Shown: piece by piece, positions 35,021 through 48,290 of the stretch | Numbering within the stretch: the stretch's first letter is position 1 | Layout of the letters: every line of letters starts with the position of its first letter | Source: Ceratothoa steindachneri | Lineage: Eukaryota; Arthropoda; Malacostraca; Isopoda; Cymothoidae | Length of the DNA stretch: 64,000 bases | Direction: 5' to 3' | Assembly: GCA_963969495.1 (NCBI GenBank) | Contig: OZ018318.1 | Location: forward strand, 102,624,141 to 102,688,140 | Notes under the pieces: model-generated | What the model saw: the letters and a program-made list of their open reading frames with translations, nothing else | What the model was told of the DNA's origin: nothing | The model's database searches: none | Position numbers and translations under genes: made by a program

Positions 35021-35075
35021 GCCTAGAACTAGGCCAGTTTTAATACGGCGACTAATGCCCAAGTAGGCAGTCGCC
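35021..35075 (+). other. LINE-A copy 2 3' UTR stem-loops
   Basis: Stem gcctag-aa-ctaggc (35021-35034), then a two-step stem ggcgact..gcc / ggc..agtcgcc (35047-35075). Copies 1, 3, 4 and 5 keep both pairings to varying degrees. Confidence 0.55.
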
Positions 35076-35586
35076 AGATGAGCTCTTAAAAAAAAAAAAA
35101 ATCAGTCTTTAAAGCCAGTTAGTGAAGTACCATTAACCACCAGGGGTCGATGATTATATACATTAACAAGGTCAACAGACCTAGGTCGCGTGCTCTCAAT
35201 TATTCTGACTAATGCCCTTTAAAACTTTCAATAATTCCCGGACTAACCTTGCGAAGACCTTGGCGATTATATCATTCAAAAGAGAATTTAAAGCAAAATA
35301 ACGGGTTTCAAATTCCGTTAGAATCGGCCGAATAGTTACGATGTTAATGCCAAAAAACTCATTGAAAAGTAAAATGGTTGCCATCCGCTCGACCGACATA
35401 GCAAATTAACTCCAAAGTGACTCCTTATCATTTCTTGCATCTGTCTCATCTTTATCTAAGTTCTCACGAGTAATACCTCCCCCCTCCTTCTCTTCCCAAG
35501 AGGACGATTATTGTTATCCAATCACGACAACCCCTCAATCGAGACCCAAGACCCATACCATCTGTTTCCTTTAACCGAAACGTTAT

Positions 35587-36424
<838 letters not shown>

Positions 36425-36560
36425 GGGCGTCTCGTTTGGGGTGCGGTGTAGGGGCGATTTGGGTACCTGAGCTTCTCTCGGGGTATAATGTAGGGGCGAT
36501 TCAAGCCTCTGAGTCGCTTAAGGCGTAGTGTCGGGGTGATTCGGGTGCCTGAACATGGTT
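36425..36560 (+). repeat. About 50-bp imperfect tandem repeat, three units
   Basis: The core gtaggggcgattcgggtacctgag recurs at about 36448, 36491 and 36530 with substitutions. Confidence 0.55.
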
Positions 36561-36970
36561 TCTTGTGGGTCGAGGAGAGAGACCAACTGGTAATGTAACG
36601 CTTCGTTATTTTTTATTTTTCTGTTTGTCGGAGGGTGGTCTGTCTTGGTCGTAGAAGGGTGTAACATTACAGAAGTCTGCCAGAGCGATTCACCCCTTCC
36701 CCCTCTTTTCATTCATACACATTTTGAGGTGGCTTCACTTTGTTCCACATTTGTTATTTTTCGTACTTGATTTTTTATTTGTTTTCGCTGGTGATGGGAT
36801 GTTAAAATAAAAAAAAAAGGTTTTGGTCTGTCCTTGTTCTTGGCTTTTTATTTGACTTTTCTGACTTGTTTGTTCTTTATTTGTTCCTAGTTGTTCCTGA
36901 CTTGCTCGTTATTTAAATTATATATATATATATATATGAATAATTTTTTTGCAATTGCGCAATCATAATT

Positions 36971-37468
<498 letters not shown>

Positions 37469-37479
37469 CTGCGCAATAG

Positions 37480-37870
37480 GTGTTTAGCTCTCCACCTAGC
37501 AATGGCATTTTTCCTCGCCCAAAGATGTTGAATAGATTGGGAACGGGCAGATATTCTCGGCGTGGCGGCTGGTAGGCCGCTGCCACAGTTAAGGCTTCTA
37601 CTAGGGTTGGGATTTCGACAGCCACAAATGACTCCTCTAAGTCTGGAAGAATTTTTGGATGTAATATTTTTTCGGATCGCGATGGCTGCACCATCGTACC
37701 GTTCCTGTGTGTGGTTTTTCGTGATCCCAGTGTAAGTAGGTATTTATATTGTCGTTGTTTCCGTGTTTACACCGTGTTCAGATATAATGATCAGGTCGGG
37801 ATCCACCATGCGGAATATGTTTCCGTATAGGATGGATTTCCTTTCCCAACCGTTGGTGTTAAGTGAGTAT
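37480..37870 (-). pseudogene. LINE-B ORF2 endonuclease fragment, copy B
   Basis: In shifted frames: LNTNGWERKSILYGNIF (about 37865-37810), [36 protein letters not shown] and [13 protein letters not shown] (about 37510). This matches the endonuclease start of copy A. The rest of ORF2 is absent. Confidence 0.75.
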
Positions 37871-38178
37871 TTTTAACTTGTTGCTGGTGTTTTCCATGTT
37901 TTGTTTGTTTTGTGCTCTTGTTTTCTATGTGAGTGCGTGAGTGTTCGCCTTAATTTTATGTCTCTTCTCTTTCTTCCATTACGAATTTTACCAAACTCTG
38001 TTTCACTTATGGTGAGGCAGGAGTCGGTATGTAATTTAATTCTTGCCGCCATGAGCGCCTCATCTACCGTTGCCTCTTGCAACTGCGCGTCATAGCTCCA
38101 TTTTAGCTGCCCTGTTCTTACCCCTTTAACTATCTCCCTAATGGTGGGGTTTGCTGGAAATTGGATTTGCTCGGTCTT

Positions 38179-39422
38179 TTAGAAGCGCATGTTAAGCTCT
38201 TCTCCATCTAAATTTTTGGGCAATTGGGGAGCCTTTTCCCTGCTAGCGCTTCTCGCTCTCTTCTGTTTTGGGGGTTGGACCTGTTTTTCTTCCTCATCTT
38301 CCGAGGAAGATGCGGAGCTAGTGAGGTTTTCTTCAGCTTGTTTTATCCTTTTTTCTGCTTTCTTCGCCTGCATTTCCCTTTTCCTTTGGGCTTCTACCCT
38401 CGGGTCTCTACTCTTAGTTCTGTGAGTGGCTTGGGGTCCCTCAATAGTTTCAGTTGTTTTCTTGAGCTTGGTGTTCAGCTCGGTCGAGAAGCATTCCGGG
38501 TTGGTGAGGTTTCTCACGTGTACATACATGATGCACGTGAGGATTTTTGTCGATATTTTATTCCCAACTTTCAGATATGTCTTTGTGGGTGGGGTATTTT
38601 CGACTGTCCTTGCGGGGAGGGCTCTAGCTGCTTGAGCGTAGGAGGTGTTAGCTCTTCTTATTCCCTCCGCCTTTCCCTCTTCCATTTTTCTTTTAACCAC
38701 CTCCTTTTTCTTCGGGCATGAGATTGCCATATCCCCATGTTTTAAGCCACAGTTCGGGCACCTTTCCTCGGCTGCCGGTAATTCCCGCCAGCCGAGCAGG
38801 TTATCTCCTGCTCTTTGTAGTCTTTTGTGGCGTGCATTTCAAGCTTAAAGCATATGAAGCAGATTTGAATTGGGGTATACTGTTCCCTCTCAATCTGTTC
38901 TCCGCTTATCTTCGCGTTGAAGAGCAGCAATCCACTCTCCTTCGCCTTAGCTGCCATAGGGGTATCACCGAAGACTATTTTAAACACATGGCTGTAGTCT
39001 GTGTTATCTCGACGGTTTTTTAATTTTACCACTTCTGTGATGCTTGCCCACTGCTGATTTCTTAATGTTTCTTCTTTGATTTCCTCATTGGAATGTTGGC
39101 CTATCCAGGGATCCAGCTTTCTGCAGATCACACTTATGTGTACCTGGATCTGGGGAGAGGTAGTGGGTTGGAAGTTTATTCCCCACAGGTTTTCAATCGC
39201 TTCTTTAGTTAGCTTTTCCACGTCGTTTTCTCTCTTGCAAATGGCGACGTAGCCTGTTGGTGCATCGAACAGGCGTAGTATAGCTATGTTCAGTTTTTCA
39301 AATAAGGTTTTGTATACCGTCCCATTATCTGGTTTCTCCAGTCCACTCACAGTTCTTAGCGGCACTCGTGGAGCATTTAAGTCCATCATTTCTGCGTGCC
39401 GCCCCTTGATAAGGAAGTGCAC
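38179..39422 (-). pseudogene. LINE-B ORF1, copy B
   Basis: The first part (39422-38742) has the ORF1 N-terminal region VPLRTVSG, a conserved block SVICRKLDPWIGQH and HVFKIVFGDTPMAAKAKESG, and a first cysteine knuckle CFICFKLEMHA. A frame change in the middle of the knuckle region loses part of it; NCG/C remnants and AISCPKKKEVVKRK (from 38730) follow, then a Lys/Glu-rich, acidic-serine tail ending at 38179. The parallel protein in copy A has the same order. It is probably an RNA-binding chaperone of the element. Confidence 0.8.
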
Positions 39423-40291
39423 TTACTCTCTTAGTTACCTTTTTATATTATTTGTATGTTCCGAGTCTTTGACTACCAAAGTGTTCTTCAGTGGTTTTTA
39501 GATGTTAGTTATTATTTAAAATTTCTTTACCTTGGGGAGAAGAGAGCCCCCCTCGATTTGCCTTTTAGGATGAATGATAAGATGGATGAGATGAGTTCTG
39601 GTGGGATCCTCTCAGGGGTGTGATTGTATGGCGGACTTATTGACAACGCCTCCCCCCCCCCTTCCTGCGAGGGTGTTTTAATCGCGACCGCTTCCCAACA
39701 TACCATAGAGAGAGTTGTATGTCCCTCTATGGTCCTGGAAAGCGCCCCCGCTGTAATGAGCAGCGGAGGTTGCTGTCCGTCCCTTGTCCGGAATTATTTC
39801 AGACATTGTTCTCGGCTGTGGGTTAATCCTCAAACCAGCTTCCTCCAATGCCCCCAATTATGCCAATGAAACCGCTCGGCATAGTTGGGACGAAAAGTGA
39901 ATGGCAAATCCTCCTCGCATCTGGCAACAGGTCACTTAGGGGGGCAGGGCTGGGGACTTAAGCAGTCATCTGCCTAAGTGGGGCCTCTAAAAAGTAAAGG
40001 TGATGATGAGTGAATGTTGAAGAATACTCTCTTTTGTGACGGGTTTTTTGGAGGCGTTTTTTGGAAATTTCTCCATAACTTTTCCTCCTTTGCCGGTTTC
40101 GAGGTAAATCTTCAAGAATTCCGAGCAAGCTGGCTGAAATTAAAGTGAAAGAACTGGTATGTATGTGAGAGTATGCAGGTGAGGGGATAGAAGGGTGTGT
40201 GGATAGACAGCGGAAAGTAGACCAGTGGTGAAAAGAGAAAGAAGTGTGGTAGGGTGCAAAGTGATGCTAGAGCCTGGTTTATCATTTTGCT

Positions 40292-40292
40292 T

Positions 40293-40359
<67 letters not shown>

Positions 40360-40370
40360 GTATATATAAT
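40292..40370. repeat. (AT)n microsatellite
   Basis: About 70 bp of AT/TA, lying between the two LINE-B copies. Confidence 0.95.
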
Positions 40371-40793
40371 TTGGCGTTCAAGCCATTTGTCTTCATATTT
40401 GCAAATGCATTTGGTTATGCTGTGCGCGTTTGCTGTTGTTTTGGTAAGTCGTTAATTATAACTTACTATGTTTGATTTAGTGTCTTTGTTTTTTCGTAAA
40501 TTTTTAGTGTGTGTATTATGTTTCTTCTTTGTAGTCTTGATTGGTGAGTTTCATCTTCTTGTGTAGGTTTCCTTCTTCGGTAGTTTTTGTCTTAGTTGAT
40601 GGGTTTTGTCGATATCAGGGAATTTTTGTCAAAATCGGTTGGTTTATTGGTTGGTATTTTAGTCTTGATTTGGGGCAAAATCAACTCATCTTGCGTAGAA
40701 CGGCACTTCTGCTCCGCCAGCTAAAATCTCAGCGGAGCTTGGAAATCTCGCGCGACATACTGCTCTTCTATTCTGGTCAATCATTTGTACGAT

Positions 40794-43340
40794 TTACTCG
40801 CCCAACTCTCGATTGACCTTTTCCAGCATATTCCTTGTCGTTTCTTCGATGACAACGTTAATGGGGGTTAACCCCGCCTCCCGGTGCAGTTCTTCCTGTG
40901 TTCTTCTTTCCGTTCTGCGTGTACCTGTAATTAGGTACGCGCATTTGTTCTGCACCACTTTTAGTCTCCTATTCTGTGTCTTTGAGACACAAGAGAGGGC
41001 GGAGGCGGGGTATAACAACGTCGATCTTACTAGTGCAGTATAGATCTTTTTGTTGCTTTGACTAAGATTTATGAACCTATACAGTCTTGACTGCAGCAGT
41101 GGCCTTGGTGATACGTTCTTGGACGTGCTTTGTGTACCCGGTTGAGGTGATCTTCATGCCGAGTACATTGCATTCATTGGTGTAGGGATATCGTCTATCC
41201 CCCACCCTGACGTCATCAAGTAGTCTCCTGCCTATGGGGACTACTTTGAACTTATCCTGGTTGGTTCGGATTTTCCACCGGGCCTCGTAGGTGTTAAGGG
41301 TTTCAATTTCTGCTGCTGTCATTCAAGCTGGCAAAGGCGCATTCCTCCATGGACAAGTGATTATCTCGGTGAAATCATCGGCGAATTGTAAGTTGAGGCA
41401 AGTGGGGCTTACAGGGACTGGGACATCCGCGATGTAAATCAAGTAGAGAGTGGGAGCGGAAACTTTGGCCGTCCGTGCACCCTAAACTGATGTACGCCGC
41501 TCTCTCCATGGCATAGTCCCAGTCGTAAGATCTTGTACTGCATTTCCCGTTCCCACACCTTATTGAACGCCTTTGATACATCCCGACAAACAATGTCCAC
41601 GTAACTCTTTTCCCGTTTTGCATGGGCTAGCTAACCGTGATGACGTTAATCGCCATCTCTGTACTTCGCTTACTTCTAAACCGGAATTGGTGTGGGTTGT
41701 AGAGTGAGTTTTCCTCCAGGTGAGACACCAGTCTTTTGTTGAGGATCTTCTCGAAGAGCTTCCCACCAAATTCCAGAAGTGAAATTGGCCGGTTGCTCTC
41801 CTTCAACTTGAGGTTCTTTCCGTGCTTAGGCAAGAAAATCATTTTCGCCGTTTTATAAGCGTCTGGAAAGTATCCCGTATTGAGACAGGTGTTAAATATT
41901 CTTCTCATTCCTTCGATGACACAGGCTGGTGCCTTTTCAAAGTTAAGCTTTATAAGCCCCGATTGTCCTGGGGCTTTTTGTTGGAATGAGCGAAGCGCGC
42001 CGAGTAGTTCTTCTTCTGTAATCTCGGGGTCTCCGTCGCGCTGTCTATCCACCTGGTGATGAAGGTGCGTCTTGTCTATTTCTTCGTTTACTCGTCGATG
42101 ATGTTACTTTCGAACTCTAGGTCATAGTCTTCGTTTTCTTCTTCAGTTATACTGAAGATCTTTTCCCAATAACTTGGGAATATCTTTTCAACTTTTTCTT
42201 ATTCTTCTTCGATGTCTCCGTTTTCTTTCCGTAGCTCGATTTTATGCTTCTTTCCAGTTGATCCTTTAAGAATTCGGATCTTCTTCCAAAATTCTTTGGG
42301 AGTTGCTTCGTGATCGAGGCTCTCGATCGCGTCCTCCCATCTTCTGTTCTGTTGTTCGAGGATCAACTGGTTCAACTGTTCTTTGATTTCTTTACTTCTT
42401 TGCATCGAGTGAACCGATGCATTCACGATGTTGTATTCATACATTATCTTCAGTTCACGGTATAGTTCCTTCATATATTCGGTCCACTTGTAGGTCGAGA
42501 TGGTCCTATATGCGGAACGAGGGATACAAGTCCTATCTGCGTCGATGATTTGGTTATTGAGGTCATCGAGTGCCTCGTCAATCTCCTCGAGAATTGCCTT
42601 GTCCAGGTTGGGCGGATCGTAGTCATCGAGGTGTGCGTACCGTGCCCAATCTGCTCGTCTGTAGTTCTTCCTGACTACTGCTTGGACTTGTATAGGGCTC
42701 CTATTGACAGTGATTAGGATCCCTATATGGTCACTACATGGCACCTGGACTGGTTCCATGTAGTAATTGAACGGTAGCTGACGATTCACCAGACAGGTAT
42801 CTGGCTTTGTGGCACATCGTTCTCTGACATAGGTGGGAAAGTCGGGGCCTATCCGCTGGGCAATATTTCTGTCCAGTAACAGGTCCAGGCTTCTCCCTAT
42901 ACCGTTGAAGGTCCTGTAACCGGATTCTCGGCATCTGGCGTTTAGATCCCCCATTAGTATGGTGGGGGCTCTTCTGCCAAATAGGCCAGTGAGAGTGTGA
43001 ATAGGCAACACATCTCTCCTGGCGGTTGATATCCGGTTGAAATGACCAACTTTCCTAAGTCGAGCTCGACCTCAATCGCGAGGTAGGATTCTTCTAAGTT
43101 CCTTATCTGCTTGTATTTGATCCCTTTCTTTATTGCAATAGCGGCGCCATCGAAAAGTTGGTGATCAACACATCGTAGTTCCAGATTTTCATTTCTGTAT
43201 TACGCGTGTCGATCCCGTGTTCTGAAATCAGTATGATGTCATGCATCAATTTCTCTGAATACATTTCCGTAAAGAATTCCTTTCGTCGTCCAGCCGTTGG
43301 TGTTGATTTCCATTATTTTCAGTGCGTTACGTAACATGGT
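40794..43340 (-). pseudogene. LINE-B ORF2 (endonuclease and reverse transcriptase), copy A
   Basis: Endonuclease: LKIMEINTNGW (about 43320), DGAAIAIKKGIK, TILMGDLNARCRESG (about 42965), then the long linker to about 42199. RT: KTAKMIFLPKHGKNLKLKESNRPISLL (about 41860-41780), NPHQFRFRSKRSTEMAI, DVSKAFNKVW and FADDF (about 41390), with the tail VLGMKITSTGYTKHVQERI (about 41170) and LKVVQNKCAYLITGTRRT (about 40970-40910). It is split over at least five frames with stops, and the segment between motif A and FADD is partly lost (no GxPQG seen). Confidence 0.82.
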
Positions 43341-43352
43341 GAGTTGCTTTAC

Positions 43353-44608
43353 CTATGTTTTTTCTTCCTCTTTTTTTAGTTTGGGGGCTGGTTGGGCGAT
43401 TTTACTCGGCCCAGGGTTTTTCTTTAACGGAGGGGGGCTCGGGGTCTTTGACCTGCTCTTGGTGGCTCGTGTGCGAGTGCAGGGGCCCTCTTCGCTGTCA
43501 GATGAGGAGGATCCATCCTCACTTCCAGCCTTTTCCTCTTCTTCTTCTTCTTCTTCCTCTGTTTCTTCCGATGATGGGGCTTCAATCATCTCCTCCAAAC
43601 CGGATTTGATGTTATTTTTAATGACACAGTCTTTGAAAGCCTTGGAGCACTCGGGGTCTTCAGGCATGACTACTGTCGGGAGGTTGTTCGCCTTCAGGAG
43701 TGCGTTGAACACTTGGTTATAACAACCAGGCTTCACTGCATTCGCCACATTTGCATGGGTTATGTAGATCAGAATTTTTGCACTCAGATCTCCGGTGAAG
43801 TTGAGTTGTGTAGGTACTGATGCAGTCTTCACCTCTGCACTCTTCCTAGCGGCGCCTGCGTAAGTCGTCTCCTTTGCCTTTCTTTCCTCTTCCTCCTTCC
43901 TCCTAATGATTTCGCGGCGCTTTGGGCAGTTAAGGGCCATCGTCCGATGCTCCTCTTTGCAATTCAGGCATTTCTTCGAGGTGCTTTCGCACTTGTCGAA
44001 TCTGTGCCCTTCTGTAGCGCACTCACTGCACCACAGCTTGTTTTTTTTTCGGGCAGGTCGTACAGGTGTGTTCTTCAAGCTTGTAGCATACAAAGCACAT
44101 TTGTATGCTACTGAATTTTTCTTGCTGGATGTTTTTCCCCGGGATTCTCATATTGAAGACGAGAATACCATTTTGGGTGGCCTTCCTTGCCATGTCCGTG
44201 GTTGAGAATGTTATCTTAAACACGTGGGTGTGTTCGCGGAATTTAATTATCTCACGAACTTGTGCCCACGGGTTGCTTCTAGTGATCTCCTCTTTTAGTT
44301 CATCCGTCTTATGTTCTCCTACCCAGTTCTCCACTTTGCGGCAGATTACGCTTCTGTTCGCTGCCACTTGGGGGGGGGGGGGTCGCTTCCAATCCTGTTG
44401 TCTGCAGGACTCTCGCTCTCTCTTCCGATAGGAGCTGGTCCACATCTTTGGTCTCGGCACACATGGCGATGAATCCAGATGAAACTTCGATGAGTTTCAC
44501 CAGTGCCACCTTAAGTTCAATGTAGAGGGTTTCACATAGGTTTTTCTTCGTTGGGGTCGTTCTTCCGGCTATGGTCCTTAAGGGGACCCTCTTAGTGAGG
44601 GCCTCCAT
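43353..44608 (-). pseudogene. LINE-B ORF1, copy A
   Basis: Starts MEALTKRVPLRTIAG. The frame changes at a G run (+ strand, about 44371-44381) and again in a T run at about 44040-44048. Across these: SVICRKVENWVGEH, HVFKITFSTTDMARKATQNG, then three cysteine knuckles CFVCYKLEEH...C, CSECATEGHRFDKC and CLNCKEEH...C (about 44110-43930). A Lys/Glu-rich linker and a polyglutamate/serine acidic tail follow, ending at 43353. Both homopolymer shifts could be recent mutations or assembly errors, since the rest is open. Confidence 0.85.
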
Positions 44609-45549
44609 GGTCTTGACGTTCCTCTTCTTCCTTCTTTCTCTGTAACAAAGTGTAATTAATGTGCATTTTTGTATGTGAAAAAAGTTAGGGTGTGGTAAAG
44701 GAGGTAAAGGATGGTGTGAGTAGAGCTGGTAATGGGTTCAAATTAATGTGACAAAAACGCCCCCTTCCATTTCTCCTGTTGCTCTCCCACTCGTATGCTG
44801 TCAGCATGATGGATGATAGAGTGATGGGTTGGGTCTCGGGTGGGGACCTCAGAGGGTTGAGCTTGGTGGACTTAATGCATAGCGTCCGAATCAACGACCG
44901 CTAAGTTTTTGCCACCCCCTCACGGGTACATACGCCATAACTGCATCCAACTACATAGAGACGGGTGTACTTCCCTCTATGATTCTGGCCGGGTCTCCCG
45001 GGCGATGAGGATTCCTCCTCCGTCCGGGACTCGCAGTTATGCCCCAGTATCGAGACAATTTCTGACTTACGCTTCTGCTGTGAGCTAGGCCTCAAACCAG
45101 TGTTCACATAAGCCCTTAATTATGCCAAACCAAGTGGCTGACATAGTTAAGACGAAATCAATGAATGGCAGACATCCGAGCGGGTTCACACGCAGAGCGA
45201 TGGACGGGAGCAGTGAGGTGCTTAAGCCCTCATTGACTCACGAGGCTTCGAAGTAAAAAAAAAAATGGCTCTCTCTTCTGAAGGATGAAACTGGGTTCAC
45301 CTTAAGACTTCCAGAATAGGCTCGTTTCTGTAGGCAGCGCTCAAAAGTCAATCAGTCACTAAAACAAGTAAAAGTGCTGTATCCGTAGGTGCTTCAGCAG
45401 AAAGCAGTAAAACGGATTTTCGGCCGTCAAGTGAAAGAAAACGATTTTTAAGGGGTATTTATTCGCCTTGGTTAAACGTAACGTTAGAGGAAATAAGCCA
45501 CTCTTGTGCGTGAAATTTTTAAAATACTTTTAATGTACGATTCCAGCTT

Positions 45550-46785
45550 GTCGCTTGACTGTTGATGGCCGGCTTATCTTCATTTATTAATATGGCTTCT
45601 AAGATGTTAAGCCTCGCTTTATTAGTCTTTTCTTTTAATAATGGTGTTATCAACCAGCATATCTCTCGTCAGGTTAATATTATGTACACTCTCCAGATGG
45701 TTTTTTGGCCCTCCGCTTTGTAGATGCATAGTTAACCGTCTCGAAAGTGTGGTAGTTGTCATGCCAATATATTTAGAGTTATTATAAAGCTTACAGTCTT
45801 TATTGGGGCAGGTGAACTCGTAAACTATGTTGGTTAACTTGAGATTCGAGGAGTTAGGGCAGATGTTATTTTTCATCAGAAGGTTGCTGGCTTTTTGTTG
45901 TTTTATAATAGATGATAAGTTGGATTTTATCGGTTTGATTTTTAACCTTAATGTTATGGTTAATAATCTCCTTGATGTTTTTTTCATCTATTTTATAGGC
46001 CGTGGACATCTGGTTTCTGTAGTACACTTTGATGTTATTGACTTCTCCATGATTACTTACAGCTTTATCCGCATGTTTGTAATGGTTATTTAAAAATGAT
46101 TGGAGTTGTTTATCAATCATGCTGTTTGAGAAACCATTATTCACGAGTATTGGCTTTACTCTTGCAATCTCTTGGTGTAAAAGTTCCCACGTAGAGCAGC
46201 ATTTATAAGCTAGGCGGATGTATGAGCCGATTACGCTTATTTTGTATCTTTCAGGGCATTCGCTCTCTGCATTGAGGCATCTTCCCATGTCCGTTCTTTT
46301 CCCATGTACTTTAGTGATGTAGTTGTCATTGGTGTTATGAACCTCAACATCTAAGAAAGGGAGTTTATTGCTCGTGCTAAATTCATAAGTGAATTTTAGC
46401 ACGGAGTTCTCTTCCAAATGTTGCATAATGTTAACGAGATGTTCTTCGTTTTGGACGTTGATGTAGATGTCATCTACATATCGGCAATATGTGTGTGGCT
46501 TATTTCCATGTTGTCCAATAATCTCTCCTTGAGTTGACCCATGTAATAGTTGGCGAAGGTCGGCCCTAAGGGTGAGTGACCCCATAGCCACTCCATCCAC
46601 TTGCGTGTATAGATTACCGTCCGGTGTCCTGAACGGCGCCTCTGATGTGCATGAACGTAACATGCTCCTTAAGATGTTTGTTCAAGATCTGTAGGAGACA
46701 TTGTAGGATGGTAGTACACGTTTTTTATAATGATTTCGATGGTCTGAGCGATAGGCACATTCGTGAACAGGCTTTCCACGTCAAG
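45550..46785 (-). pseudogene. Penelope-like reverse transcriptase / GIY-YIG protein
   Basis: Reading leftward: DVESLFTNVPIAQTIEI (RT motif A with its aspartate, about 46780-46730), RSCTSEAPF (about 46650), QVDGVAMGS (about 46590), a short stretch in a shifted frame giving LGPTFANYYMG, then YCRYVDDIYI (catalytic DD, about 46490). FTYEF..LPFLDVEV follows (about 46390-46350), a helical linker, then IVYEFTCPNKDC and YIGMTTTTLSRRLTMH (about 45830-45720), the GIY-YIG endonuclease with its Cys motif. The frame shifts once more before a RLNILEAILIN tail (about 45610). Frameshifts and missing N-terminal half make it inactive. Confidence 0.85.
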
Positions 46786-46822
46786 GAGCATGTTACATTC
46801 ATGCATCACATCAGAGGCGCCG

Positions 46823-46824
<2 letters not shown>
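46632..46824. repeat. Inverted repeat at the 5' end of the Penelope-like element
   Basis: 46632-46670 (39 bases) and 46783-46824 (42 bases) are reverse complements with one substitution and a 3-base insertion, separated by 112 bases of RT sequence. Confidence 0.92.

Positions 46825-46857
<33 letters not shown>
46824..46857. repeat. (AT)n microsatellite
   Basis: About 34 bp of AT at the junction of the Penelope-like remnant. Confidence 0.93.
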
Positions 46858-46863
<6 letters not shown>

Positions 46864-47334
46864 CTCTTCTTTTTTTTCTTCTTTTTGTGCCTTCAGATGA
46901 AATTTATTTTCCTGATAAAAATAGATCCTTTCGGTTACCTTGACTACCCTGGTGTGTTTAGGTGGTTTGTGGAAAACTCTCAGGCTATATAAGATATAAT
47001 TATTCAATTTATGTCTACATTTAATATGTGAACAAACAACTTTTCAAAATTGCTAAAAATATATGAAAAAATCATTCTTAAAAATGAATTGTAGAAGTTG
47101 TAAAAATTATCAATAATTTTTGTTTTAGGTAATGTCTAGAATTTAAATTGAAAAATAACGCAAAGAAAATTCTTTTGCTTTAGAGTGAAAGTTTCAAGAA
47201 TTTGCATCCACACCCTAATTCCTTAAAATGTTCTTTTCCCGTTATGGTAACTGTAGTCAACCATAAATTAAAACATAATAATGGCCTGAGGTCTGTCCAC
47301 GGTGGCTGTGTTTCTCTTAAACTTGTATTACGCG

Positions 47335-48290
47335 CGCCCTTAGGTGAAAGGACTAGGGATCAACCTTTGTAGAGTCGGGCCCTTTGGTGAAAGGACTAGG
47401 GACCAACCTTGGTAGAGTCGGGCCCTTTGGGGAAAGGACTAGGGACCAACCTTTGTAGAGTCGGGCCCAGGCCCTTTTGGGGGTAGAACTAGAGAGCAAC
47501 CTTTGTAGAGTCGGGCCTTTGGGGAAGGGACCAATGTTTGTAGAGTCGGGGCCTTTAGGGGAAAGGACTAGGGATCAACCTTTGTAGAGTCGGGCCATTT
47601 TGGGAACGGGCTAAGTACCAACATTTGCAGAGTCGGGCCCTTTATGGAAAGGACTAGGGACCAACCTTTGTAGAGTCGGCCCTTTTGGGGAAAAGAATAG
47701 GAACCAACCTTTGTACAGTCAGGCCTTTTGGGAAAAGGAATGGGGACCAACCTTGGTAGAGTCGGGGCCCTTTGAGGAAAGGACTAGGGACCAACCTTTG
47801 GGGAAAAGACTAAGAGGCCAACCTTTATAGACTAATGCCCAGGCCCTTTGAGGAAAAAGCTAGAAACCAACCTTTGTAGAGTCGGGTCTTTTGGGGAAAG
47901 GACTAGGGACCAACTTTTGTAGAGTCGGGGCCCTTTGGGGAAGACTAGGGGCCAACCTTTGTAGTAAGACCCAGGCCCTTTGGAGAAAGGACTAGAGACC
48001 AACCTTTGTATGGTCGGGTCCTATAGGGAAAGAACTAGGGACCAACCTTTGTAGAGTCGCTCCCTTTGGGGAAAAGACTAGAGGCCAACCTTTGTAGACC
48101 CACTCCCAAGCCCATTGGGGAAAGGGCTAGAAACCAATCTTTGTAGAGTCAGGCCTTTTAGGGGAAGGACTAGGGACCAACCTTTGTAGATTCGAGCCCT
48201 TTGGGGAAAGGACCAGGGCCCAACCTTTGTATAGTCAGGCACTTTGGGGAAAGGACTACGGACCAACATTTGTGGAGTCTGGTTCTGGTG
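47335..48290 (+). repeat. About 44-bp minisatellite, about 21 units
   Basis: Unit core: ggaaaggactagggaccaac and ctttgtagagtcgggccctt, with variable spacing and several units missing part. 46858-47334 is AT-rich with no gene seen. Confidence 0.93.

Larger units (their letters stand above)
28273..35116 (+). mobile_element. LINE-A copy 2, full length with 15-bp TSD
   Basis: Perfect 15-bp target-site duplications tcagtctttaaagcc at 28273-28287 and 35102-35116 define the element as 28288-35101 (6.8 kb). It has a 513-base 5' UTR, ORF1 from 28801, ORF2 to 34863, a 3' UTR with two stem-loops and a 14-A tail. It is the reference for the family's full length in this window. Both ORFs carry several independent lesions (see their entries), so it is not autonomous. 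It lies in the DDR intron in sense orientation. Confidence 0.95.
40540..45262 (-). mobile_element. LINE-B copy A (jockey-type), nearly full length, decayed
   Basis: 5' UTR about 45262-44609, ORF1 44608-43353, ORF2 about 43340-40794. The 3' boundary is uncertain (no A tail seen; about 40540 is a guess). No RNase H domain is seen after the RT, unlike LINE-A, which fits the jockey clade. The same strand and order as copy B, about 0.5 kb apart, suggest a tandem head-to-tail pair. Confidence 0.85.
45540..46827 (-). mobile_element. Penelope-like element, 5'-truncated, inverted 5' end
   Basis: Minus-strand remnant of a Penelope-like retroelement, recognised from its reverse transcriptase plus GIY-YIG endonuclease. 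The 5' part of the RT is missing. The 5' edge (46783-46824) is an inverted copy of 46632-46670 and abuts an (AT)n tract at 46824-46857. The 3' end is placed near 45540, where the protein-like sequence stops. Confidence 0.85.

Noticed and set aside
47335..48290. Regularly spaced repeats considered as a CRISPR array
   Set aside because: The whole unit is repeated with drift and there are no unique spacers; the context is eukaryotic. It is a minisatellite.
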